Source: Delftia tsuruhatensis NBRC 16741
GTDB taxonomy: Bacteria > Pseudomonadota > Gammaproteobacteria > Burkholderiales > Burkholderiaceae_C
Assembly: GCF_001571325.1 (NCBI RefSeq)
Contig: NZ_BCTO01000033.1
Location: 1-64,000 of the forward strand
Direction of reading: 5' to 3'
DNA: 64,000 nt
In this document: in pieces, positions 41,945-50,332 of the stretch
Position numbering within the stretch: position 1 is the stretch's first letter
How the letters are laid out: every line of letters starts with the position of its first letter
Notes under the pieces: model-generated
Seen by the model: the letters and a program-made list of their open reading frames with translations, nothing else
Database searches by the model: none
What the model was told of the DNA's origin: nothing
Program-made: the position numbers and the translations under genes

Positions 41945-42889
41945 TCAGGCGAACTCGGCCAGGGCCTTCTTCATCTTCTTCATGGCAGCCACCTCGATCT
42001 GGCGAATGCGCTCGGCGCTCACGCCATACACGGCGGCCAGTTCATGCAGCGTCATGCCGCCCGAGCCGTCATCGTTGACCTTGAGCCAGCGCTCCTCGAC
42101 GATGCGGCGGCTGCGGTCGTCCAGCGAATCCAGCGCCATGGCAATGCCGTCGGTGGCCAGGTGGTCACGCTGGCGCGACTCGATCATGGCCGTGGGCTCA
42201 TGTGCGCCGTCGGCCAGATAGGCGATGGGGCCGAAGGCCTGCTCGCCATCATCGCTGGGCGAGGGGTCCAGCAGCACGTCGCCACCGGCCAGGCGCGTTT
42301 CCATCTCCATGACTTCTTCGCGCTTGACGTTGAGCTTCTCGGCCATGGCGTCGATCTCGCCGGAGGTCAGCGTGTCGCGCAGCATGGCGCCGTCCTCGGC
42401 CATGGCGGCGTCGGACTTCAGGCCCTGCTTCATGGAGCGCAGGTTGAAGAACAGCTTGCGCTGGGCCTTGGTCGTGGCGACCTTGACCATGCGCCAGTTC
42501 TTGAGGATGTACTCGTGGATCTCGGCCTTGATCCAGTGCATGGCGTAGCTCACCAGGCGCACGTTCTGATCGGGATCGAAGCGCTTGACGGCCTTCATCA
42601 GGCCGACATTGCCTTCCTGGATCAGGTCGCCATGGGGCAGGCCGTAACCCAGGTACTGGCGCGAGATGGACACCACCAGGCGCAGGTGGGACATCACCAG
42701 ACGCCCTGCGGCGTCCAGGTCACTGTGTTCCTTGAGCTTGCGGGCGTAGTCCTGCTCTTCCTCGAGGGTGAGCATGGGCAGGCGGTTGACCGCGGAAATG
42801 TAGGCATCCAGATTGCCCAGAGGCGGCACCAGGGCCCAGGGGTTAGCGGGCGCCAAGGTGGTCGCAATGGAGCCGGAGGCGTTTGTCAT
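41945..42889 (-). CDS. rpoH: Heat-shock sigma factor RpoH (sigma-32)
   Basis: 314 residues. Region 2 (LVMSHLRLVVSISRQYLGYGLPH, then the core-binding and -10 recognition segments DLIQEGNVGLMKAVKRFDP and VSYAMHWIKAEIHEYIL) is intact. The RpoH box QRKLFFNLR is near 135-143, and region 4 has the HTH around LHELAAVYGVSAERIRQIE. I take ATG 42889 because AAAGGAA lies about 7 bp upstream; the ATG at 42910 would include that site in the coding sequence. Transcription is apparently under HrcA control through a CIRCE element. Confidence 0.95.
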   Translation of the reverse strand: MTNASGSIATTLAPANPWALVPPLGNLDAYISAVNRLPMLTLEEEQDYARKLKEHSDLDAAGRLVMSHLRLVVSISRQYLGYGLPHGDLIQEGNVGLMKAVKRFDPDQNVRLVSYAMHWIKAEIHEYILKNWRMVKVATTKAQRKLFFNLRSMKQGLKSDAAMAEDGAMLRDTLTSGEIDAMAEKLNVKREEVMEMETRLAGGDVLLDPSPSDDGEQAFGPIAYLADGAHEPTAMIESRQRDHLATDGIAMALDSLDDRSRRIVEERWLKVNDDGSGGMTLHELAAVYGVSAERIRQIEVAAMKKMKKALAEFA

Positions 42890-42916
42890 TGCAGAGTTCC
42901 TTTCTTCCATTCCTTC

Positions 42917-42946
42917 ATATTAGCACTCGTTAGGATTGAGTGCTAA
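42917..42946 (-). promoter_or_regulatory. CIRCE (HrcA) operator over the rpoH promoter
   Basis: TTAGCACTC (42920-42928), 9-bp spacer, GAGTGCTAA (42938-42946) is a perfect match to the CIRCE consensus. On the minus strand a likely promoter, TTAGCA (42941-42946) and TAATAT (42917-42922) with 18-bp spacing, is covered by it. The operator ends about 30 bp before the rpoH start codon. The remaining 42947-43161 shows only a GC-rich hairpin (CCGGCGGG/CCCGCCGG near 43038-43076) downstream of the dehydrogenase gene. Confidence 0.92.
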
Positions 42947-43161
42947 AGCCGAAGTTCCGCGGGTTTTTCAGTCGGTTGCAGAAATCTTCGGCACTGCAAA
43001 AGTCGCTTCTGGCTAGTCTGAGCGATTTTTGGAAACCCTGCTTGCCGGCGGGAGGCATGTGTCGGCCCCCGCCGGGTTTTGACCCCTTTGCGCCCGGCCC
43101 CGCCGGCGACCGGGCGAACGGCACGAAAGATCCAGGTTCGTGCAGTCGGGGTGCCCAGCGG

Positions 43162-44229
43162 CTATTTGAACCGTGGCTGCACGATGATCTTCACCGCCGA
43201 CTCGTTGTTGTGGATCAGCGTGTCAAAGCCCTGGGCCACCAGGTCATCGAGCTGGATGCGCTGGGTGATGAAGGGCTCGAGGTTGATCTTGCCCTCCTCG
43301 ACCAGCTTGATGGTTTCCTGGTGGTCGTTGCAGTAGGCGATGGTGCCGCGCACGTCCAGCTCCTTCATGACCACGCTGTGCACGTTGATGGTGGCCGGAT
43401 GGCTCCAGATGGACACGATCACCACCACGCCCGTGGCCTTCGTCGCGGCCACCAGCGTGTCCAGCACCTTGTTCACGCTGGTGCATTCGAACGACACATC
43501 CACGCCCTTGCCGCCGGTGAGCTTCATCACCTCGGCCACCACGTCCACCTCGGAGGGGTCCAGGATGTGATCGGCCACGCCCGATTCACGCGCCTTTTGC
43601 TTGCGCTTGGCACTGAGCTCGGTGATGACGACGGTCAGGCCCTTGGCCTTGAGGATGGCCGACAGCAGCAGGCCGATGGGGCCGGCGCCGCCCACCAGTG
43701 CCACATCGCCGGCCTTCGCTCCGCTGCGGGTGTAGGCATGGTGGCCCACGGACAGCGGCTCGATCAGCGCGGCCTGGTCCAGTGGAATGGCATCGGAGAT
43801 GGGATGCACCCAGCGGCGCTTGACGGCAATCCGCTCGGACAGCCCGCCACCGCGCCCGCCCAGGCCGATGAAGTTCATGTCCTTGGACAGGTGGTAGTTG
43901 TCGCCCGGCCCCGTGGGCACATCGTCGGCCACGATGTAGGGCTCCACCACCACATGCTGGCCGACCTGGATATCGTCCACCCCTGCGCCCACGGCGTACA
44001 CCACGCCCGAGAACTCATGCCCCATGGTGATGGGTGCGGACTCGCCCGAGATGGGATGCGGGTGGCCGCAGGGCGGGATGAAGATCGGCCCTTCCATGAA
44101 CTCATGCAGATCCGTGCCGCAGATGCCGCACCAGGCCACCTCGATGCCCACGGTGCCGGGCTCCACCACGGGTTCGGGGATGTCCTCGATGCGGATGTCG
44201 CCCCGGTCGTGGAAACGTGCTGCTTTCAT
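43162..44229 (-). CDS. Zinc-dependent alcohol dehydrogenase, 2,3-butanediol dehydrogenase type
   Basis: 355 residues of the medium-chain dehydrogenase family. The catalytic zinc ligands lie in CGICGTDLHEFMEGPIF (Cys near 35) and GHEFSG; EPLSVGHHAY is conserved; the nucleotide fold is GGAGPIG (near 180). The EFMEGPIFIP segment is typical of (R,R)-butanediol/sorbitol-like dehydrogenases. It lies 69 bp behind the flavin monooxygenase gene and is probably co-transcribed from the sigma-54 promoter upstream. Acetoin/2,3-butanediol or another secondary alcohol is the likely substrate, as the facing regulator is of the AcoR type. Confidence 0.85.
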   Translation of the reverse strand: MKAARFHDRGDIRIEDIPEPVVEPGTVGIEVAWCGICGTDLHEFMEGPIFIPPCGHPHPISGESAPITMGHEFSGVVYAVGAGVDDIQVGQHVVVEPYIVADDVPTGPGDNYHLSKDMNFIGLGGRGGGLSERIAVKRRWVHPISDAIPLDQAALIEPLSVGHHAYTRSGAKAGDVALVGGAGPIGLLLSAILKAKGLTVVITELSAKRKQKARESGVADHILDPSEVDVVAEVMKLTGGKGVDVSFECTSVNKVLDTLVAATKATGVVVIVSIWSHPATINVHSVVMKELDVRGTIAYCNDHQETIKLVEEGKINLEPFITQRIQLDDLVAQGFDTLIHNNESAVKIIVQPRFK

Positions 44230-44298
44230 GATTGAACTTTCTGTTTTGCAAGGCTGGGTTGGCGGGCGGCACAGCCGCCCCATGGCGATTATTCGGCC

Positions 44299-46101
44299 TT
44301 ACCGCAGGTGATGAACTTGCTGCAGGTCATAGACACGCACCGGCAGGCCTTCCTGCCGCGCCTTGAGCTGCAGCGCCAGGTACAGCGAGTAGTGGCGCGA
44401 CTGGTGCAGGTTGCCGCCGTGGAACCACAGCGCCTCTTGCTGCGTGGGCTTCCACATGTTGCGCTGCTCGCCCTCCCACGGTCCCGGGTCCTTGGTGGTG
44501 TCCGAGCCCAGGCCCCAGACCTTGCCTACCTTGTCCGCCACCTCCTGGCTGATCAGGTCGGCCACCCAGCCGTTCATGGAGCCATAGCCGGTCGCGTAGA
44601 CCACCAGGTCCGCCGGCAGCTCGGTGCCATCGGCCAGCACCACCGCGTTTTCCGACAGGTGGCTGATCTGCTTGCCCGCCTGCAGCTTGATGCTGCCGTC
44701 GATCACCAGATCGCAGGCCCCCACGTCGATGTAGTAGCCCGAGGCGCGGCGCAGGTACTTCATGAAAAGGCCCGAGTCGTCATCCCCGAAGTCCAGCATG
44801 AAGCCGGTCGCCTCCAGCTGGCGGTAGAACTGAGCGTCGCGCTCGCGGATGCGGTTGTACACCGGCACCTGGAAGTCGGCCATGATGCGGTAGGGCAGCG
44901 AGGCAAAGATCAGGTCCGCCTTCCTGGTCGTCACGCCGCTGGCCACGGCGCGCTCCGAGTACAGGTCGCCCAGGCCGATGTCCATCAGCGAATCGGAGCG
45001 CACGATATGCGTGGACGAGCGCTGCACCATGGTCACATCGGCGCCGTGCTCCCACAGGGCCGCGCAGATGTCGTGGGCGGAATTGTTGGCGCCGATCACC
45101 ACCACCTTCTTGCCCGCGTAGGCGTCCGGGCCATGGTGCTGGGACGAGTGCTGCTGCTCGCCCTTGAAGATGTCCTGGCCCTTGATCTTGGGCACATTCG
45201 CCTTGCCCGACATGCCGGTGGCGAACACCACATGCCTGGGGCGCAGCACCTGCGTCTCGCCATTGCGCTCCACGGTGACTTCCCATTCCTGCCGGCCCTC
45301 ATCGAAGCGGGCGTTCAGGCAGTTGGTGGACGGCCAGTAGTTGACCTCCATCACCTTGGTGTACATCTCCAGCCAGTCGCCGATCTTGTCCTTGGGCGCG
45401 AACACGGGCCAGTTGTCCGGGAAAGGCATGTACGGCAGGTGGTCGTACCAGACCGGGTCGTGCAGGCACAGCGATTTATAGCGGTTGCGCCACTGGTCGC
45501 CGGGGCGCGCCTGGCGGTCGATGACGATGTGCGATACCCCCAGCTGGCGCAGCCGCGCGCCCAGCGCAATGCCGCCCTGGCCGCCGCCGATGACGAGCAC
45601 GAAAGGCTGCCTGTCGCGGCCCAGTTCCTGGGCCTCCTGCTGGCGGCGCTCCAGCCAGGTCTGGCGGCCACGCCGGATGCCGTGCTCGGCCCCCATCGGG
45701 CGGCGCGTGCCCATGGGTTCCTCATGGCCCTTGAGCTCCTGGGCGGCCGTCAGCAGCGTCCAGATGCGCCCGTCCCTGATGCGGACATGGCCGCCGCCGC
45801 GCGCATGGCGCGTGTCGATCACGATCCAGGCGGACACCACGCCATCGGCCTCCTCCACCGTCTCGCGCTCGTCCAGCGAAAAGCGCACGGGCGCAGCGGC
45901 GTCCAGCTGCGCAGCCAGCATGTCGGCGATCTGGCTGCGCCCTTCCATGGTCTTGATGTTCCAGGTCAGCAGCACCAGGTCGCGCCAGTAGCATTCGTCG
46001 GCGAACAGGCGGCTGGCGGCCGCGAAGTCGCGGTCTCCCAGGGCATGGTTGAGTTGGTCAAGCATCGCCTTGGCGCGGGCGTTGGGCGTCGTATCGGTCA
46101 T
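44299..46101 (-). CDS. Flavin-containing monooxygenase with N-terminal NTF2-like domain
   Basis: 600 residues. An NTF2/SnoaL-like domain (about 10-130) precedes a flavoprotein monooxygenase. The FAD motif GGGQGGIALG is near 173-182, and a partly conserved Baeyer-Villiger-type fingerprint reads FKGEQQHSSQH near 316-326. The NADPH-binding GANNSAHD is near 338-345 and the ATG/YATGYG motifs are intact. Such enzymes oxygenate ketones, amines or sulfides. AAGGAGACAACC precedes the ATG. It heads a two-gene operon with the alcohol dehydrogenase, which suggests an alcohol-to-ketone-to-ester route. Confidence 0.83.
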   Translation of the reverse strand: MTDTTPNARAKAMLDQLNHALGDRDFAAASRLFADECYWRDLVLLTWNIKTMEGRSQIADMLAAQLDAAAPVRFSLDERETVEEADGVVSAWIVIDTRHARGGGHVRIRDGRIWTLLTAAQELKGHEEPMGTRRPMGAEHGIRRGRQTWLERRQQEAQELGRDRQPFVLVIGGGQGGIALGARLRQLGVSHIVIDRQARPGDQWRNRYKSLCLHDPVWYDHLPYMPFPDNWPVFAPKDKIGDWLEMYTKVMEVNYWPSTNCLNARFDEGRQEWEVTVERNGETQVLRPRHVVFATGMSGKANVPKIKGQDIFKGEQQHSSQHHGPDAYAGKKVVVIGANNSAHDICAALWEHGADVTMVQRSSTHIVRSDSLMDIGLGDLYSERAVASGVTTRKADLIFASLPYRIMADFQVPVYNRIRERDAQFYRQLEATGFMLDFGDDDSGLFMKYLRRASGYYIDVGACDLVIDGSIKLQAGKQISHLSENAVVLADGTELPADLVVYATGYGSMNGWVADLISQEVADKVGKVWGLGSDTTKDPGPWEGEQRNMWKPTQQEALWFHGGNLHQSRHYSLYLALQLKARQEGLPVRVYDLQQVHHLR

Positions 46102-46158
46102 GGTTGTCTCCTTGATGCGGTCATGCCCGCTGGTTTTTCTTCGGGCAGGCGCTCTTAC

Positions 46159-46173
46159 GCAATCACCATGCCA
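46159..46173 (-). promoter_or_regulatory. Sigma-54 promoter (-24/-12)
   Basis: On the minus strand TGGCATG-GTGA-TTGC matches the sigma-54 consensus TGGCAYR-N4-TTGC, with GG and GC correctly spaced. It ends 57 bp before the monooxygenase start codon and fits the AcoR-type activator encoded divergently. Confidence 0.8.
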
Positions 46174-46294
46174 GGCAGGCCCGGCGGCAGGATGCGCCAG
46201 GCAAATCAAGGGGTTGCCTGCGCGCCTCCGGTACAAACCCTGCGCCTTGCAACCCGCTGCCCGGCATTGCCGCCCGCGACAGGTGGGGCAGCCC

Positions 46295-46310
46295 TGCGAC
46301 ACCTGTCGCA
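46295..46310. promoter_or_regulatory. Palindromic activator site (UAS)
   Basis: TGCGACA-CC-TGTCGCA is a perfect 7-2-7 palindrome about 120 bp upstream of the sigma-54 promoter, a normal distance for an enhancer-binding protein. A related half-site (GCGACAGGTG) lies at 46276-46285. Nothing else is assigned in 46102-46421. Confidence 0.65.
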
Positions 46311-46421
46311 CCAGGCGTGCTGCAGCGCAGCAGGGGCAGTGGGTAAGTCTTGATTGGCGCTGCGCCGCACAGGGCACAGAATCGTCTGCGGCACGTTCAA
46401 AGCCCGCATCGACTCCACGCC

Positions 46422-48375
46422 ATGCCCCTGCAGTCCTACGCCTCGCACATCCAGGAAATCGAAGCCTTCGGCCTGGGCTACTCCCACCGCGGGCAGGAGC
46501 GCGACCGCGCCGTGCTGCGCAGCTGGCGCCGCTGCATCGACTCCCACCGGCTCGACCCGGCGCATACCAGCGAAGCCCACATCGTCACCGAAGGCCAGCT
46601 GCGCGCGCACCGCGAGGAGTCCGAGCCGCTGATCCACATCGCCCGCCATGCGCTGGAGCGGCTGTACCAGCAGCTCAAGGGCCTGGACTACGTGCTGCTG
46701 CTGGCGGACCGGCATGGCGTGGCCGTGGACTTTCTGGGGCATGAGGCCGACAAGGGCGACCTGCGCCGCGCGGGCCTGTATCTGGGCGCGCAATGGCGCG
46801 AGGACCACTCGGGCACCTCGGCCGTGGGTGCCTGCCTTGAGACGGGCGAGGCGCTGACGGTGCACCAGAGCGACCATTTCGACTTCACCCACACCGGCCT
46901 GTCCTGCACGGCCGCGCCCATCTACGACATGCGCGGCGAACTCGCGGCGGTGCTGGACCTGTCGCTGCTGCGCTCACCTGCCGAGCGGGCCAGCCAGAAC
47001 CTGGCGCTCAACCTCGTCATGGCCGCGGCGCGTGGAGCAGGCCAACCTGATGGCGCAGTCCGGCCAGGACTGGGTGGTGCGCCTGGCCCAGTCGCCCGAT
47101 TTCCTCGACGTCGATCCCGACGCCTCCATCAGCGTCGATGCACGTGGCCGCATCCGCGCCATGACCCACGCGGGCGCGCGGCTGTTGGCAGCGGCCGCGC
47201 AACTGGACTGGCGCCAGCGCAAGAGCCTCATCGGCCAGCCGCTGGAGCGCTTCTTCGACGTGGACCTGCGCCACCTGTCCGAGCTGCGCCGCAATCGCCC
47301 GGCGCAGGAGCGCATCATCCGCGCCCGCGACGGCAGCATCCTCTTCGCCCATGCCATGGAGCCGCAGCGCCGGACACGCCGCCTGCAAGCGCAGGCAAGG
47401 CCGGCGCAGCCCCCGCTGCCTGCTGCGCTGCAGGCGCTGGACACGGGTGATGCCGCACTGCAGACGCTGCTGCGCAAGGCCGCGCGGCTCGCACCGCAAG
47501 AGCTGCCCGTGCTGGTGCAGGGAGAGACCGGCGCGGGCAAGGAATACCTGGCCCGCGCGCTGCATGCATCCAGCGGCCGCAGCGGCGCCTTCATTGCCAT
47601 CAACTGCGCAGCCATTCCCGAGGCACTGCTGGAGAGCGAGCTGTTCGGCTACCTGCCCGGCACCTGGACCGGCGGCGCCAGCAAGGGCCGCGAAGGGCTG
47701 ATTGCTGCGGCACACGAGGGCACGCTGTTCCTTGACGAGATCGGCGACATGCCCCTGGCCCTGCAGGCCAAGCTGCTGCGGGTGCTGTCCGAATCCGAAA
47801 TCACCCCCTTGGGCGCGCGCGCGCCACGGGCGGTGGCGGTGCGCTTCATCTCGGCCTCGCACCAGCCGCTGGCCGAGCTGGTGCGGCGTGGCAGCTTCCG
47901 GGAAGACCTGCTGTACCGCCTCAACGCGGCCGAGCTTCGCCTGCCTGCGCTGCGCCAGCGCAGCGACCTGCAGACCATTGCCGACCAGATGCTGGCCACC
48001 CTGGGCAGCCACCTGCACCTGGGCGACGCAGCCCGCGCCGTGCTGGCCGCGCACGCCTGGCCCGGCAACCTGCGCGAGCTGCACAACGCGCTGCGCTACG
48101 CCGCAGCCCTGTGCGGCCACGATGGCGACGGCACCATCGAGCCCGACCACCTGCCTGACCACCTGCACGATGCGCTGCACCGCGCACCAGCGCGCACCGC
48201 CTTGGCTGGCAATGCCGGCGAGCCCGCCGCACAGGCGCTGGAACAGCTGCTTGCGCAATGCCAGGGCAATGTCTCCGAGGCGGCGCGCCAGCTCGGCGTC
48301 AGCCGCTCCACCATCCACCGGCGCATCCAGCAGCTGCAGCTGGGCGTGCGGCATGCCCATTGGCGCGGGACATAG
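46422..48375 (+). pseudogene. AcoR-type sigma-54 activator gene, interrupted by a frameshift
   Basis: The first frame (from ATG 46422) encodes about 200 residues of an AcoR-like N-terminus with a GAF domain (DFLGHEADKG, GTSAVGACLETGEALTVHQSDH). At 47021-47035 the frame shifts: the next part (VEQANLMAQSGQDWVVRLA, a PAS region, the AAA+ domain and a Fis-type HTH ending near 48375) is in the +1 frame. Restoring it needs one base removed or two added in the run GGCCGCGGCGCGTGG. The AAA+ part has Walker A GETGAGKE and Walker B FLDEIGD. The sigma-54 contact loop reads GTWTGG, not GAFTGA. A GTG at 47032 could start a GAF-less protein of 447 residues. Confidence 0.82.
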
Positions 48376-48439
48376 CACGGCCTTCGCCCCAGGGCCCATG
48401 CGATGTCCATGGCGGCTGGCCGCGGCGATCGGCCCGTCG

Positions 48440-48507
48440 GTCGCAGCGCCAGGTCAGTCGCAGTGCAAGTCCAGTCGCAGTGCAATTTCAGTCGCAGCGT
48501 GCGGTCA
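48440..48507. repeat. 17-bp tandem repeat, four copies
   Basis: GTCGCAG recurs at 48440, 48457, 48474 and 48491, each copy ending CA, with exact 17-bp spacing and a variable middle. The last copy covers the final codons and stop of the minus-strand SDR gene; the others fill the gap toward the activator gene. Confidence 0.75.
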
Positions 48508-49285
48508 TGCCGCCGTCCACGACAAGCTCGGTTCCCGTCACGAAGCGGGCCTCGTCGCTGGCCAGGTACAGGGCGGCACTGGCGGTATCGCGGCCATCGC
48601 CCATGAAGCCCAGCGGGATGCGCCTGACCCGCGAGGCCAGCAGCGTCTCCACATCGCCGCCTGTGCGCTGCCTGGCCAGCCGCGCTTGCACCATGGGGGT
48701 GTGCAGCTGGCCCGGCACCACCGTGTTCACGCGAATGCCGTCAGGCGCATGCTGCACGGCCACCACGCGGGACAGGTGGATCACGCCGGCCTTGCTGGCC
48801 GCATAGGCGACCTGCGCGCTGCCGGTCCAGCGCAGGCCCGAGGTGGACGCCACGTTGACGATGGCGCCGCTGCCGCGTTCGACCATGTGCGGGAGCACAT
48901 GCTTGCAGGTCAGAAAGACGCTCTTGAGGTTGATGTCGATCTGGCTGTCCCAGTCCTGCTCGCTCAGCTGAATGGGGCCGCCGGCTGCGGATCCGCCCAC
49001 GTTGTTGATCAGGATGTCCGGGACGCCCCAAGCCTGCAGGCAGGCCTGGACCATGGCCCTGACGCTGGACGAGTCGGTGACATCGCAGATGCAGGTCGTG
49101 ATGGACGCTGCCGCCTCGCCGGCCAGGGACAGCGTTTCGTCAAGCCGCGCCTGGTCACGGTCCACCGCCAGCACCTTCGCGCCTTCCTCCGCCAGGCGCA
49201 CGGCCATGGCCCTGCCGTTGCCCCAGCCTGCTGCCACGCATCCGGCCCCCGTAACGATGGCTATCTTGGACTTGAACCTGCTCAT
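48488..49285 (-). CDS. SDR family oxidoreductase
   Basis: 265-residue classical SDR. An expanded cofactor motif TGAGCVAAGWGNG is near 12-24, NNVGG near 95, catalytic serine in NVASTSG near 147, YAASK near 161-165, and the C-terminal FVTGTELVVDGGMTA is typical. Variants with NNVGG instead of NNAG are common among catabolic dehydrogenases. GAGGAAAG precedes the ATG. It is divergent from the LysR gene at 49404, with a LysR-like box between, so it is probably LysR-controlled. Confidence 0.88.
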   Translation of the reverse strand: MSRFKSKIAIVTGAGCVAAGWGNGRAMAVRLAEEGAKVLAVDRDQARLDETLSLAGEAAASITTCICDVTDSSSVRAMVQACLQAWGVPDILINNVGGSAAGGPIQLSEQDWDSQIDINLKSVFLTCKHVLPHMVERGSGAIVNVASTSGLRWTGSAQVAYAASKAGVIHLSRVVAVQHAPDGIRVNTVVPGQLHTPMVQARLARQRTGGDVETLLASRVRRIPLGFMGDGRDTASAALYLASDEARFVTGTELVVDGGMTARCD

Positions 49286-49377
49286 TGGCTTTCCTCATGT
49301 GACACGGTGGAGCCGCTGTGGCAAGCGGCGATGCAGGCCAGTTTGCGATCGATGCCGGCAAAGTTAAACTGGATGAC

Positions 49378-49406
49378 GCCTATACCAGCTATGTTGAATA
49401 CCTATG
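49378..49406. promoter_or_regulatory. LysR-type box, copy 1
   Basis: GCCTATACCAGCTATGTT followed after five bases by CCTATG; 24 of 29 positions match the site at 52286-52314. It contains ATA-N5-TAT dyads typical of LysR sites and overlaps the start codon of the LysR gene at 49404. Confidence 0.6.
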
Positions 49407-50303
49407 GATCTGCGCCAACTGGAGTACTTCGTCGCCGTGGTGGAGCACGGCAGCATCAGCCGCGCGGCCGTGGCGCTGAATTTGGCGCAGCCGAGCGTGA
49501 GCCGCCAGATCGCACTGCTGGAAGAGGAGCTGGGGCAGCGGCTGCTGGACAGGACAGGGCGCGGCGTGGCAGCAACCGCGGCCGGGGAGACACTGCTGTC
49601 GCATGCACGCACGATGCTCAACTCGGCCAGCCAGGCGCTGTCCGATCTCAAGGAAATGCATGCCGAGCCCGTCGGCAGCGTGGTCGTGGGCCTGCCCCAC
49701 CGGGTGGCGGCAAGCCTGGCCGTGCCGCTGATACGGGAGTTCCGGCGCCGGCTGCCGCATGCACTGCTTTCGGTGGTGGAGGGGCTGAGCCTGTCCTTGC
49801 GTGAGGGAATGATTGCGGGCCGCATCGACCTGGGTCTGATGTTCGACCCTGCTCCGACGCCCCTGCTGTCCTACGAACCCCTGATGCGCGAGTCCATGCT
49901 GCTGGTGGCTCCCAAGGGCTACCGGTTGCCGTCGCGCATCGGCCTTTCGGCCCTGGCGGACTTTCCGCTGGTGCTGCCGGGCACCCATAACCCGATACGC
50001 AGCCTCGTGGACGCCGTCCTGCTGCCGCGCAAGATCCGGCTGAACGTGGTGGCCGAGGTGGGGGCCGTGCACACGGCGCTGTCCGTGGTGGAGGAGGGAC
50101 TGGCTTGCTCCATTCTTCCGGACAGTGCGTTGAATCTGGCCGGTGCCCGCACTGGAATCCAGTCTGCGCCCATCGGCCCGCCGGCCATACGCAACCAGCT
50201 CGTGCTGGCCATGCCCAGGGCGCGTCCCGCGAACCGGCTGATCGCGGAAACCGCCAAGTTGCTGCGCGAGCTTGACTTTCGCAAGGGCGCCCGCGCCGTG
50301 TAG
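49404..50303 (+). CDS. LysR-family transcriptional regulator
   Basis: 299 residues. The HTH is at 1-60 (DLRQLEYFVAVVEHGSISRA, then NLAQPSVSRQIALLEEELGQ), with the effector-binding domain after 90. The segment RTGRGVAATAAGETLL is typical of regulators of aromatic or carboxylic-acid catabolism (nac/cynR-like group). It is divergent from the SDR and close to a Bug/hydrolase pair. The same motif found at its own start also lies in front of the hydrolase gene, suggesting it controls both. Confidence 0.88.
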   Translation: MDLRQLEYFVAVVEHGSISRAAVALNLAQPSVSRQIALLEEELGQRLLDRTGRGVAATAAGETLLSHARTMLNSASQALSDLKEMHAEPVGSVVVGLPHRVAASLAVPLIREFRRRLPHALLSVVEGLSLSLREGMIAGRIDLGLMFDPAPTPLLSYEPLMRESMLLVAPKGYRLPSRIGLSALADFPLVLPGTHNPIRSLVDAVLLPRKIRLNVVAEVGAVHTALSVVEEGLACSILPDSALNLAGARTGIQSAPIGPPAIRNQLVLAMPRARPANRLIAETAKLLRELDFRKGARAV

Positions 50304-50332
50304 GGCATGCCTCCCGGATCGGAAGCGGCAGG

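Noticed and set aside
46350-46421. Upstream in-frame extension of the AcoR-type gene
   Set aside because: The extra residues are not part of the family; the conserved start is at 46422, and the stretch belongs to the promoter region.
48440-48507. Repeat array considered as a CRISPR
   Set aside because: Units are 17 bp with no spacers and no cas genes are in the window; it is a plain tandem repeat.
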